From NCBI GenBank assembly GCA_964434425.1, contig CAYSVH010000002.1, positions 186,001 through 250,000 on the forward strand: a stretch of 64,000 nucleotides of DNA. The letters run 5' to 3'. This DNA is from CALMEC01 sp964434425 (GTDB lineage: Bacteria > Actinomycetota > Thermoleophilia > Miltoncostaeales > Miltoncostaeaceae). The notes under the pieces were generated by a model. That model saw only the letters and a list, made by a program, of their open reading frames with translations, was not told the origin of the DNA and ran no database searches. A program made the position numbers and the translations under genes. This document shows positions 18,272-26,874 of the stretch, one piece after another. Within the stretch, counting starts at the first letter, position 1, and each line of letters begins with the position of its first letter.

Positions 18272-19251
18272 CGCTTCTTCGGGGGACGTCGGCGCTGGCC
18301 GGAGCGGGTTCCCCCGCCGGACTGCCGGTTCTTTGACGATGCCTTGTCGGACGAGGATCCCGCGCTCCCGGTTGCCGCGGTCGCGTCGGAGCCCTTCGTC
18401 GAACCGCTCCCGCCGGATGCCCGTGCCTCGCCCCCGTTGACCGACGGGCCGGCGTCACCCTCCTGGGCACGACGCTGTGCGCTCTTCTTCGACTTCGGCT
18501 TGGGCTTGGGCTTCGGTCGTGGGGCCGGCTCCGGTTCCGGATCGGCCTTGCCGAGAAGGGCCACGTCCTTCACCTGGAGTGGTCCGAGGCGACGCTTCAG
18601 CACCACCTGCTGACCACAGGTCCAGAGGTTCGTGGTCAACCAGTAGAGGATCAGACCGGCGGGCACGTTCGGGTAGAGGAAGAGGCCACCGACGATGAAG
18701 ATCGGCAGGGCGCGGAAGATCTTCCGCTGCGTCTCGTTCACCTGTGGCGAGGTGGCGAAACCGACCTCCGTCGCGAGCAGCTGCGAAACGCCGTAGATGA
18801 CCGCCAGCAACACGGCTTGCCATCCCAGGTCCCGGAACTGCGTCTCGACGTTCGGGATGATCCCCATGAACGAGAGCGGGCCCTCGATGTCGTTCTCCTG
18901 CGTGAAGTTCCGCAGGACGAAGAACAGCGCGATGAAGATCGGTGCCTGGAACAGGATCGGCAGGCACGATCCGAACGGGTTCACCCGGTGCTCCTGGAAG
19001 AGCTTCATCATCTCTTCCTGCTGCCGGCGCTTGTCGTTCTTGTACCGCTTCTGGAGCTCCTTGATGAGCGGCGCGACTTCCTGCATGCGCCGCGCGGAGC
19101 GGTACTGGCTGATGAACAGGGGCAGGAGCACGACGCGCACCACCATGGTGAGCGCCACGATCGCCCAACCGATGGTGAGACCACCCTGGTGGTTGAGGAA
19201 CACGAGGAACGACTCGAGGGGGCCCTCGAGGAAGCCGAGCGGATTACCCAT
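18268..19251 (-). CDS. yidC: Membrane protein insertase YidC
   Basis: 327 residues of the short Gram-positive/actinobacterial type. It starts with a membrane segment near residue 20, then the cytoplasmic coiled coil QEVAPLIKELQKRYKNDKRR, the hydrophobic core helices (PILFQAPIFIALFFVLRNF), and three further segments. A membrane Arg is present (MVVRVVLLPLF). The C-terminal 80 residues are a Lys/Arg/Ser/Gly-rich tail that can bind ribosomes in relatives. There is no lipobox. The start overlaps the yidD stop by one base. Confidence 0.94.
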   Translation of the reverse strand: MGNPLGFLEGPLESFLVFLNHQGGLTIGWAIVALTMVVRVVLLPLFISQYRSARRMQEVAPLIKELQKRYKNDKRRQQEEMMKLFQEHRVNPFGSCLPILFQAPIFIALFFVLRNFTQENDIEGPLSFMGIIPNVETQFRDLGWQAVLLAVIYGVSQLLATEVGFATSPQVNETQRKIFRALPIFIVGGLFLYPNVPAGLILYWLTTNLWTCGQQVVLKRRLGPLQVKDVALLGKADPEPEPAPRPKPKPKPKSKKSAQRRAQEGDAGPSVNGGEARASGGSGSTKGSDATAATGSAGSSSDKASSKNRQSGGGTRSGQRRRPPKKR

Positions 19252-19496
19252 CAGTGACGGAACACCTTCTGATCACACGGATAGTCGATACCGCCGTGCG
19301 ACGCGGGATTGCACCGCAGAAGCCGCCAGACGGCGAGCACGGTTCCCTTGAACGGGCCGAACTCACGGATCGCCATGACCGCGTACTCCGAACACGTCGG
19401 CAGGTACTTGCACCGGCGTCCCGTCAGCGGTGAGATGAACCGCTGGTAGAAGCGGATCGGTGCCGTGACGACGCGCTCGATCATCCTCTGGATCAT
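19251..19496 (-). CDS. yidD: Membrane protein insertion efficiency factor YidD
   Basis: 81 residues. The family signature is complete: APIRFYQRFISPLTGRRCKY, PTCSEYAVMAI and LLRCNPASHGGIDY, with conserved cysteines. YidD is a small amphipathic protein at the membrane that assists YidC. ATG 19496 was chosen because it overlaps the rnpA stop (ATGA); the longer frame upstream lies inside rnpA. Confidence 0.93.
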   Translation of the reverse strand: MIQRMIERVVTAPIRFYQRFISPLTGRRCKYLPTCSEYAVMAIREFGPFKGTVLAVWRLLRCNPASHGGIDYPCDQKVFRH

Positions 19497-19894
19497 GCGG
19501 TGGCGTCCAAGACCCGCTCGACGCCGGTGACCCGGGCCAGGAGCTCGCGCAGGCGGGTGCCGAGGACGGCGCTGCCCTGCTCCTCCAGGTATTCGGCGCA
19601 TCCGGGTCGGGCGATGACCACGACGTCGACGGCCGACGGCATGGTCCCCTCGACCGCGGCGAACTGCTCCTTCACGACCCGCTTGATGCGGTTGCGTTCG
19701 ACGGCGCCACCGACCTTCTTCGACACCGAGATACCCAGTCGTGGCGGTACGCCTTTGGGCGCGTCCTCACGCGGGAACACGTAGACGACGAGGTGACGGT
19801 TGGACGCCGACTTCCCGCGCTGGTACACGGCGTCGAAGTCCGCGGATCGGCTGATCCGATTCCGCTTGGGACGTGATGGCTGGGTGGCCTGCAC
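19493..19894 (-). CDS. rnpA: Ribonuclease P protein component
   Basis: 133 residues. The central RNR signature of RNase P proteins is present as KVGGAVERNRIKRVVKEQF, preceded by the conserved RLGISVSKK. It binds RNase P RNA and aids tRNA 5' processing. It is located 12 bases downstream of rpmH, as in most bacteria, and overlaps yidD by 4 bases. Confidence 0.95.
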   Translation of the reverse strand: MQATQPSRPKRNRISRSADFDAVYQRGKSASNRHLVVYVFPREDAPKGVPPRLGISVSKKVGGAVERNRIKRVVKEQFAAVEGTMPSAVDVVVIARPGCAEYLEEQGSAVLGTRLRELLARVTGVERVLDATA

Positions 19895-19906
19895 TCGGAC
19901 TCGCGC

Positions 19907-20041
19907 CTAGGCGGAGAGGCGGGCTCGTCCCTTCGCCCGACGGCGCTTGAGGATGGCCCGACCGCCGCGGGTGCTCATCCGCACCCGGAAGCCGTGGGTC
20001 TTCTTACGCTTGCGCTTGTTGGGCTGGTAGGTCCGCTTCAC
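19907..20041 (-). CDS. rpmH: 50S ribosomal protein L34
   Basis: 44 residues, a normal L34 length, beginning MKRTYQPNKRKRKKTHGFR and continuing with the RMSTRGGRAILKRRRAKGR block. GTG 20041 follows AGGAAAC. A TACCCT hexamer on the minus strand (20109-20114) is a plausible -10. The gene is the first in the rpmH-rnpA-yidD-yidC-khpB-rsmG-parA-parB run. Confidence 0.97.
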   Translation of the reverse strand: MKRTYQPNKRKRKKTHGFRVRMSTRGGRAILKRRRAKGRARLSA

Positions 20042-20201
20042 GGTTCACACGTTTCCTGTCGAATTGCACGGGCCGTCGTCGACCGATCGGCCGGTCTCGC
20101 GTCGAGGGAGGGTACCAAAGGCGCGGACCACGTGTGACGAGAGGCCGTCCCCGGTCCTCCTCCGACCCCGGCCTCTCGCTCGTCAGCATGACGAGCGTAT
20201 G

Positions 20202-20337
20202 ACGTCCACAATTGTGGACACCCCTGTGGAAAAAGTATGATTCACCTGCAAACACGGTTCTTCTTCGAATGGACGTCGGGTAACAGAGCGGCAGACATCC
20301 CGGTTTTTCCCGCACCCACCCGACTTTCTTCTCCACA
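20202..20337. promoter_or_regulatory. DnaA-box-like cluster upstream of rpmH/dnaA region
   Basis: Four near-consensus 9-mers occur in 136 bp: ACGTCCACA at 20202, GTGTCCACA (minus) at 20214-20222, TTTTCCACA (minus) at 20225-20233 and TTCTCCACA at 20329-20337. The first two share the 16-bp palindrome GTCCACAATTGTGGAC (20204-20219). The site can serve DnaA autoregulation or one half of a bipartite origin. Confidence 0.55.
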
Positions 20338-20403
20338 GGGTCCGAACGGCGCCGATACCCCCTTTCGGATGCCCTCCCCCTGTTGCTACGGTGCCGTCCT
20401 CGA

Positions 20404-21108
20404 ATGCTTCGATCCGATCCGCCCCACAGCTCCATGCCGACGAACCGGTGTGTCCGTTTCGCGCGGTACACCGCACCCGACGAGCCACCCGTCGTGGACG
20501 AGGTCTCGAACGAGACCGGCGTGCTCATCGACACGCTCTTCACGCGGGTCGCCGATTGCTCCTCGGTTCCGGCGATCGCTGCGCGTGAGATCATCGAGAA
20601 CCTCGTGCACGCCGACTTCAAGGAGGCGTGCATCTCGGTCCTCGACGGTGGGGCCACCGTGCGGGTCAGCGACTGCGGACCCGGCATCACCGACAAGGAC
20701 CGCGCGATGGAGGTCGGTTTCTCAACCGCCACCGCCGAGCACCGTGCGCTCGTCCGCGGGGTCGGTTCCGGTCTTCCCGTGACGCTCGGGGCCATGCGCG
20801 CCATCGGAGGATCGATCGAGATCGACGACAACCTCACCACCGGAACGGTCATCACCCTCCGCGCCCCCGTGGGCAAGACCGTCCCCACGGGCTGTGAGCT
20901 GTCGGAGCACGCACGAGGACTGCTCGCGCTCCTCGTGGAGCTCGGCCCCTCCGATCTCCCGTCGCTCGCCCACGAGCTCGACATCCCCCGCGCCCTGGCC
21001 AGCCGGGAACTCGTCTTCCTCGAGCACCGTGGGTATGTCGATCGGGCGCTGGACGGCACACGCGACATCACGGACTCCGGCACCGAACTCCTCACCACTC
21101 TCTTCTAG
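20404..21108 (+). CDS. Histidine-kinase-like ATPase fused to C-terminal winged helix
   Basis: 234 residues from ATG 20404 (ATG 20434 is also possible). An HATPase_c fold is clear: N-box AAREIIENLVHADF, G1-box VSDCGPGITD, and the G2-type GVGSGLPVTLGAMRAIGG ending TGTVITLRAP. There is no phospho-acceptor His domain, no sensor and no membrane segment. After a linker, residues ~165-234 look like a MarR/GntR-like winged helix (LLALLVELGPSDLPSLAHELDIPRALASRELVFLEHRGYVDR). It is placed between rpmH and dnaA beside DnaA boxes. A regulator of origin-region expression or an anti-sigma-like switch are guesses; no characterised homologue is recognised. Confidence 0.75.
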   Translation: MLRSDPPHSSMPTNRCVRFARYTAPDEPPVVDEVSNETGVLIDTLFTRVADCSSVPAIAAREIIENLVHADFKEACISVLDGGATVRVSDCGPGITDKDRAMEVGFSTATAEHRALVRGVGSGLPVTLGAMRAIGGSIEIDDNLTTGTVITLRAPVGKTVPTGCELSEHARGLLALLVELGPSDLPSLAHELDIPRALASRELVFLEHRGYVDRALDGTRDITDSGTELLTTLF

Positions 21109-21500
21109 ATGGCCGATTCCGCGGGATCGTGGATGTGGGGTGCGTCACCGGTGGATGCGGGGGGCCGGCGGGCGCCGAAGGGCATGCCGGTCGCCTGTTC
21201 GAGTCGCCCGGTGGCGCATCCGCGCCGCCGGGGGCACACACCACGCCGCGAGACCGTGGAGGAGGCCATCCGGATGGCCGATTCCGCGGGATCGTGGATG
21301 TGGGGTGCGTCACCGGTGGATGCGGGGGGCCGGCGGGCGCCGAAGGGCATGCCGGTCGCCTGTTCGAGTCGCCCGGTGGCTGGCCAGGGGCGGGCGGGTG
21401 GATTGGTGGCGCATCCGCGCCACCGGGGACGTGCACGACGCCGCGAGACCGTGGAGGAGGCCATCCGAATGGCCGATTCCGCGGGATCGTGGATGTGGGG
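21109..21500. repeat. Tandem repeat array A immediately upstream of dnaA
   Basis: Three copies begin ATGGCCGATTCCGCGGGATC at 21109, 21274 and 21469; the third ends after 32 bp. Copy spacing is 165 and 195 bp, and the 30-bp difference is exactly the G-rich core segment present in copy 2 (21376-21405) and flanked by TGGC. Copy 2 has outer inverted arms CCCGGTGGC and GCCACCGGGG around GGGGCGGGCGGGTGGAT (21387-21403). Copies 2 and 3 are each preceded by GACCGTGGAGGAGGCCATCC. The array starts directly after the stop codon of the ATPase gene. Confidence 0.9.
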
Positions 21501-21569
21501 CATCCGCACCGGGAGCCGATGCGACGGAGCCCCGATGGGCCCGGTCACACGCGACGGGAAGCGCTGAGC

Positions 21570-23036
21570 ATGTCGACGCCCGACAACCGGTCCGCCCCGC
21601 CCGACAAGCTCGCCGCCGTGTGGGATCAGGTTCTCGCCTGTCTGCGCTCCACGCTCAACGACGCCACCTACAACCTCGCGTTCAGCAACACGCGGGCCGT
21701 CGAGCTGAGCGGCGATCGCATCACGATCTCGGTCGAGACCGAGTTCGCACGAAGCTGGGTCGTCCAGCGCTACCACGCGGTGCTCAAGGACGCATTGTTC
21801 GAGGTGCTCGGCACCGACCTCGGCGTCGAGGTTCTCATCATCCCGACACAGGGCGACGGAGACGCGGACGGTGGATCGCCCGTCATCACCGACGCCCTCC
21901 CCGCATCGCTCGCACCGGACGCCACGACATCGGACGCCGACCTCCTGACGATGCTGGAGGACGGACCCGGTTCTCCGGCCGACACCAACCCCCTCATGGG
22001 GCGCGTCCACGGTCGCCTGCAGGATCGGTTCACGTTCGACAACTTCGTCACGGGACCGTCCAACCGCTTCGCGCACGCCGCCGCGATGGCCGTGGCCGAA
22101 CAGCCAGCCCAGGCATACAACCCCTTCTTCCTCTACGGCGGCGTCGGCCTGGGGAAGACCCATCTCCTCCAGGCGATCGGTCACTTCGTCTCGAAGAACC
22201 ACCCCGGGATGACCGTGCGCTACGTCTCGGTCGAGACCTTCACCAACGATTTCATCGGTGCACTCGGGGAGGGAGACATCCGCACCTTCAAGGACCGTTA
22301 TCGTCAGGTTGATGTTCTCCTGATCGACGACATCCAGCTCCTGGCGGGCAAGGACCAGACGCAGGAGGAGTTCTTCCACACGTTCAACGATCTCTACGAG
22401 GCCGGCAAGCAGATCGCGATCTCGTCGGACCGCCCGCCCAAGGCGATCGCCACCCTCGAGGCCCGTTTGCGATCACGATTCGAGATGGGCCTCATCACCG
22501 ACGTCCAGCCGCCCGACCTCGAGACCCGGATCGCCATCCTCCGCAAGAAGGTGCAGACCTCCGGCTACACCGTGCACGATCCCGAGGTGCTCTCCTTCAT
22601 CGCCGGCCGACTCCAGGACAACGTCCGCGAACTGGAGGGTGCGCTCACCCGGGTCGTCGCCCAGGCCTCACTCACCAAGCAGCCCGTCACCGTCGACCTC
22701 GCGCGGGACGTCCTCCGCGGCTACCTCCCGGCCAACGACGTCGTGATCAGCGTCGAGTCAATCCAGGAAGAGGTCAGCCGCCACTACGGCATCACCATCG
22801 CCGAGCTCCTCGGGCACAAACGCGACAAGCGCGTGGTCATGCCGCGCCAGGTGGCCATGTACCTCTCGCGGGAGCTCACCCAGACCTCCCTGCCCGCCCT
22901 CGGCCGCGCCTTCGGCGGCCGCGACCACACGACCGTGCTGTACGCCGTCAACAAGATCGGCAAGCTCATGGCCGACGAGGGCGAGGTCTTCGACGCGGTG
23001 CAGCGCCTCACCGAGAAGATCAAGAACGCGGTCTGA
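21570..23036 (+). CDS. dnaA: Chromosomal replication initiator DnaA
   Basis: 488 residues from ATG 21570, preceded by GGGAAG. Domain I (about 1-85) begins WDQVLACLRSTLNDATYNLAF. A variable acidic linker follows. Domain III has Walker A GGVGLGKTH (~190-198), Walker B VLLIDDIQLL (~248) and the arginine-finger region LEARLRSRFEMGL. Domain IV ends with the DNA-binding signature GGRDHTTVLYAVNKI (~448). It opens oriC and recruits helicase; the neighbouring dciA gene is part of that machinery. Confidence 0.98.
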   Translation: MSTPDNRSAPPDKLAAVWDQVLACLRSTLNDATYNLAFSNTRAVELSGDRITISVETEFARSWVVQRYHAVLKDALFEVLGTDLGVEVLIIPTQGDGDADGGSPVITDALPASLAPDATTSDADLLTMLEDGPGSPADTNPLMGRVHGRLQDRFTFDNFVTGPSNRFAHAAAMAVAEQPAQAYNPFFLYGGVGLGKTHLLQAIGHFVSKNHPGMTVRYVSVETFTNDFIGALGEGDIRTFKDRYRQVDVLLIDDIQLLAGKDQTQEEFFHTFNDLYEAGKQIAISSDRPPKAIATLEARLRSRFEMGLITDVQPPDLETRIAILRKKVQTSGYTVHDPEVLSFIAGRLQDNVRELEGALTRVVAQASLTKQPVTVDLARDVLRGYLPANDVVISVESIQEEVSRHYGITIAELLGHKRDKRVVMPRQVAMYLSRELTQTSLPALGRAFGGRDHTTVLYAVNKIGKLMADEGEVFDAVQRLTEKIKNAV

Positions 23037-24096
23037 CACCGTTACCCCGGTCGGCCTCCGCTGGCCGCGCGCCGATATCGGCATGTCGTCGTGCGAGGCC
23101 ACGAATCATGGTGTCGGCGACCAGTCCGTCCGGGATGACCACGAGGCAAGGAGCATCCCCGTGCCCGTACGACGATCCTCCGGTCCGAGCGTCGAGAACC
23201 CGGAGCTCGACGAACGGCTCGACGACGACGGCGCATCGAAGGAGAAGGCGGTTCCCATCGCGAACGCCGCCACTCAACGTGCCGAGGCATCCGTCGCGGC
23301 GAAGGCCGGCCGATCCGGATCCTCGGAGGACGGGAGCGTGCCGAGACTCCGCCGTCGCGCCCCGAGCCCGGCATCAGCGGCCGATCCTCGATGAGGAAGC
23401 AGGAGCTCATCTCCGCACTCCGCGATCGGTGAGGGCCCCGGTCGTTCACCGGATGGGCACGGTCCGTGACCCACCCGATCCGGTGCGCGTTCGCCCGTGG
23501 CGCGCTCCGGATTCCCCCGACGACGTCTCCGACACCAGCGCCGCAGACCCCCGATGGCCCACCATCGCTGCGCCCCCAAAGCGCGCCGTCCGCAACGACA
23601 GCCGAAGGCCATCGAGCCCGGCAGCACCGTTCATGCCCTCACTCGGAAACAGCGTGCGTCCCCGATTCGGATGACGAGGGATACGCAGACGGATGCGTCC
23701 CCGATCGTCCCCATCCCGTCCCCTGAGAAGACGAAACGACCGCACAGAGCGTCCCTGTCCATCCACCGGACCGTCCCCCGATCATCACCAACCACCGACA
23801 CGCTTCCCGCCCCCGGCGAGGCACGGCCGGACGCCTTCGGTCTCATCGGGGACACGCGGCCGGCCACCCACCGGTTCTCCACAGGACCGTCGGATCCCTG
23901 TCCGGCGTTTTCCAGGGGATTCCCGGGCATCCACACGACCAACAGGCACTACGACGACCATCACGACCATATTTTTCTTTCTTTGGGTTTCATCACCCTG
24001 TGTGAAAGCGCTGCGCCAATCTCCTCACAGCGTCCCCGACGAGCGACCTCCACCGGCCGGTGACGACCGCACCGAGTCGGTAGGATCTCTCTTCGA
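23037..24096. other. oriC: dnaA-dnaN spacer, probable oriC
   Basis: A 1.06-kb region without supported genes between dnaA and dnaN, the usual actinobacterial oriC position. DnaA-box-like TTCTCCACA is at 23875-23883 and GCATCCACA at 23927-23935. They are followed by an AT-rich stretch at 23968-23990 (ATTTTTCTTTCTTTGGG), exceptional in this GC-rich sequence and a candidate unwinding element. Open frames in the first half lack ribosome-binding sites. Confidence 0.65.
24081..24086 (+). promoter_or_regulatory. Putative -10 element of dnaN
   Basis: TAGGAT ends 10 nt before the dnaN ATG; no Shine-Dalgarno sequence lies between. A near-leaderless transcript is predicted. Confidence 0.4.
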
Positions 24097-25197
24097 ATGC
24101 GCCTTACATGCCAACGCGATGAACTCGCCGCGAAGCTCACCCTCGCCGCCCGCACCGCTTCCTCCAAGAGCACCATCCCGATCCTCGGCCAGGTTCTCCT
24201 GACCGCCGAAGACGGTGTCGTGATGCTCTCGTCCACCGACATGGAGCTGTCGCTGCGTGTACCTGTTGACGCCACCATCGCCGACGCCGGCGCCGTGGTC
24301 GTCCCGCGTCTCGCCACGGACATCGTCCGCACGCTGGCCGATGGACAGGTCGAGCTCGAGCATCGCGCCAACGAGGGCGTCGTCTCCCTCACCGGCGGAC
24401 AGTCCTCCTTCACCCTCAACTGCCTCCAGGCCACGGAGTTCCCGGATCTCCCCGCCGACGACGGTGAGGGCATCTCCATGGCCATCGAGCCGTTCGTGGT
24501 CACCACGGACCACGTCGCCCGCGCCGCGTCGCGCGACGACACACGTCCCGTCCTCACCGGGGTGCTCCTGCGCATCGGTCCTGACGGCATCACCATGGTC
24601 GCCACCGACTCGTATCGCCTGGCCGTCATGCAGACGCCGCTCGAGAACGCCCCCGCCGAGACCCGCGAGGCCATCGTCCCGGCACGTGCCCTCCAGGAGG
24701 CATCGCGGCTCGCCGCGGCCATGAAGTCGACCGAGATCGAAGTGGTCCTCGGCGAGTCCCAGGCCATCTTCCGCATCGGTGCCGCGCGCCTCATCAGCCG
24801 CCTCATCGACGGACAGTTCCCGGACTACCGGCAGCTCGTCCCGGATCAGTTCGAGCACGAGGTCGTGTTCGACCGTGCCGAACTCGCCGCCGTTCTGTCG
24901 CGCATCGGGGTCCTGGCCCAGCGCAGTGCGCCGGTACGCCTGGCGTTCGAGCAGGGGCAGGTCACGGTGTCGGCCACCAGCGAGCAGCTGGGCGAGGGCC
25001 ACGAGTCGCTCCCGGTGGCCTACGGCGGCGAGGCCTTCGAGATCGGCTTCAACGCCGAGTTCCTCCGAGACGGTGTCGACAACGTCAGCGGCGACGAGCT
25101 GCGTGTCGGCCTCATCAGCCCGCTGCGACCCGGACTCCTTCGGGGAGGCGATGATGGATATCGCTACCTCCTCATGCCCATCCGTCTCAACGCCTGA
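24097..25197 (+). CDS. dnaN: DNA polymerase III beta sliding clamp
   Basis: 366 residues, the standard clamp length, with three repeated domains. Recognisable blocks are LILGQVLL-like IPILGQVLLTAEDG, RPVLTGVLL, ATDSYRLAV, IDGQFPDYRQLVP and the C-terminal YLLMPIRL, which lines the partner-binding pocket. The ring dimer tethers polymerase III to DNA. Its 3' end overlaps recF by 44 bases. Confidence 0.98.
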   Translation: MRLTCQRDELAAKLTLAARTASSKSTIPILGQVLLTAEDGVVMLSSTDMELSLRVPVDATIADAGAVVVPRLATDIVRTLADGQVELEHRANEGVVSLTGGQSSFTLNCLQATEFPDLPADDGEGISMAIEPFVVTTDHVARAASRDDTRPVLTGVLLRIGPDGITMVATDSYRLAVMQTPLENAPAETREAIVPARALQEASRLAAAMKSTEIEVVLGESQAIFRIGAARLISRLIDGQFPDYRQLVPDQFEHEVVFDRAELAAVLSRIGVLAQRSAPVRLAFEQGQVTVSATSEQLGEGHESLPVAYGGEAFEIGFNAEFLRDGVDNVSGDELRVGLISPLRPGLLRGGDDGYRYLLMPIRLNA

Positions 25198-26326
25198 CGA
25201 CACCACGCCGTTCTGGTCGGTCCGGCACCTCGAGGTGTCGGACCTGCGATCGTGGCACCGCGTGTCGCTGGACGTCGGTCCCGGGTTGATCGTCATGAGC
25301 GGACCCAACGGTGCCGGGAAGACCTCGATCGTGGAGGCCATCGCGTTCGGGTTGGTGGGCGTGTCGCCCCGCACCGCGCGTGAGGCCGAGGCCGTCCGCA
25401 CCGGCTGCACGGCCTTCCATGTGTCGCTCGACGTCGACTCCCCGTCGGGACCGCAGAGTCGCGAGATCGGGTACCAGCCGCGGGTCGGCCGGCGTCTCCG
25501 CATCGACGGTGTCCCGGTACGCTCTCTCGGCGACTGGCGGGCGAGCGGCTCGCTCCTGGTCTTCCTCCCCGAGGAGTTGCGGGCGGTGAAGGGCCCCCCG
25601 GCCGCGAGACGCCGCGTGGTCGACCGTCTCATCGAGGGCCGCGACCCCTCGTACATCGCGACCTCCACGGCCTATGGATCCGCGGTCAGCCAGCGGAATG
25701 CGCTCCTCAAACGCATCCGTGGCGGACAGGCCGGAGTCGCCGGGCTCGGTCCCTGGGACCGGGCCGTCGTCGATCTCGGAGCGCAGATCTCGACGGCGCG
25801 GCGCCGTGCCGTCACCGATCTCGACCCCCTGTTCCGGACCTGGTCCGAGCGTCTCGGCGGCGGTGCCGATGCACGTCTCGTCTGGGAGCCCTCGCCACAC
25901 GCCCTCGTCGACGTCGCGGAGGACGACGTCGGGCCGGCTCTGTCCGACCTCATCGCACAGAACCGAGAACGCGACATCGCTGCGGCGCAGACCCTCTCCG
26001 GTCCGCACCGCGACGACGTCTGGATCGGCATCGACGACCAGGACCTGCGACGGACCGGCAGTCAGGGCGAGCAGCGCACGGCCGTCCTCGCCCTGCTTCT
26101 CGCCTGCCGGGATCTGCTCACCCGCGAGGGTGTCCCCCCGATCGTCCTCCTCGACGATGTGCTCAGCGAGCTCGATCCGGAACGTCGTCGACGTCTCCTC
26201 GACGCTGTCCGGGACACGGGGCAGACGTGGGTCACGAGCGCCGATCCCGACGCGGCCGCCCTCGCCGCGTCGACGGGTGCCGCCCGCGTGCTCCACGTAC
26301 GCCGGGGTGAGATCGATGTCACGTAG
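25154..26326 (+). CDS. recF: DNA replication/repair protein RecF
   Basis: 390 residues from ATG 25154, six bases after GGGGAGG, the only strong ribosome-binding site nearby. It is an SMC-like ATPase: LRSWHRVSLDVGPGLIVMSGPNGAGKTS (Walker A about residues 49-56), the family PEELRAVKGPPAARRRVVDR segment, the signature-like GSQGEQRTAVLALLLA, and Walker B PIVLLDDVLSELD. RecF loads RecA at ssDNA gaps with RecO and RecR. It overlaps dnaN upstream and dciA downstream, so the block is translationally coupled. Confidence 0.96.
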   Translation: MDIATSSCPSVSTPDDTTPFWSVRHLEVSDLRSWHRVSLDVGPGLIVMSGPNGAGKTSIVEAIAFGLVGVSPRTAREAEAVRTGCTAFHVSLDVDSPSGPQSREIGYQPRVGRRLRIDGVPVRSLGDWRASGSLLVFLPEELRAVKGPPAARRRVVDRLIEGRDPSYIATSTAYGSAVSQRNALLKRIRGGQAGVAGLGPWDRAVVDLGAQISTARRRAVTDLDPLFRTWSERLGGGADARLVWEPSPHALVDVAEDDVGPALSDLIAQNRERDIAAAQTLSGPHRDDVWIGIDDQDLRRTGSQGEQRTAVLALLLACRDLLTREGVPPIVLLDDVLSELDPERRRRLLDAVRDTGQTWVTSADPDAAALAASTGAARVLHVRRGEIDVT

Positions 26327-26840
26327 GCGCTTCCGTCGTGACCCTGTGGATGTGTCCTCCCGTCTGGGTCGCTACCTGCGCGGTCCTGGCGGTCCGTCCT
26401 CCGACGTGGGACGACTGCGAGCGGCATGGCCCGAGGTGGTGGGGGCCGACGCCGCGCGGGAGAGCCACGTCATCCGACTCAGCCGCGCCGGCGTCGTCGC
26501 GGTCGCCTGTGCGTCGGGTGCCTGGGCGCAGGAGCTCAACCTCCGCAGCGACCGCATCCTCATGACCCTGAGGCGCGCGGTGCCCGACGTGAACATGACC
26601 GGTGTCCGCTTCGTCATCGGCGATCACGTCATGCCGGCCGCGCCCACCCCGGAGGAGCCCCGCGACGTCGTTCCCACGGACCGGGACCGCGCGGCGGCGG
26701 AGGCCGAGACACCCCAGCTGGAGGACGACGCGCTCCGGGCACTCGTCGTGCGTGCCAGGGCGGCCCAGATCGCCCTCGAACGGGAACGAAAATCCCTGCA
26801 TAAACCGACAAAACCAGGGCGTCGCAGCCGACGTAGTTGA
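26316..26840 (+). CDS. dciA: DciA-like replicative helicase loader (DUF721)
   Basis: 174 residues from ATG 26316, overlapping recF by 11 bases. The DUF721 domain is visible: LRAAWPEVVGADAARESHVIRL, followed by GVVAVACASGAWAQELNL. The C-terminal half is an acidic/charged, probably unstructured tail ending in basic residues. DciA is the ancestral loader of DnaB in bacteria without DnaC/DnaI, and this gene position next to recF and gyrB is the actinobacterial one. Confidence 0.85.
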   Translation: MSRRRFRRDPVDVSSRLGRYLRGPGGPSSDVGRLRAAWPEVVGADAARESHVIRLSRAGVVAVACASGAWAQELNLRSDRILMTLRRAVPDVNMTGVRFVIGDHVMPAAPTPEEPRDVVPTDRDRAAAEAETPQLEDDALRALVVRARAAQIALERERKSLHKPTKPGRRSRRS

Positions 26841-26874
26841 TAGCGTTCACGGGTCCCTTACCCTTTAGGAGACC

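Noticed and set aside
21109..21567. 152-codon frame with repeated MADSAGSWMWG units before dnaA
   Set aside because: The frame stays open because both repeat periods are multiples of three and the DNA is GC-rich; opposite frames are open too, no ribosome-binding site precedes it, and the same structural core elsewhere is clearly non-coding.
23083..23449. Small genes in the dnaA-dnaN spacer
   Set aside because: Open frames on both strands lack ribosome-binding sites and plausible -10 elements, and their translations are low-complexity Arg/Ser/Pro.
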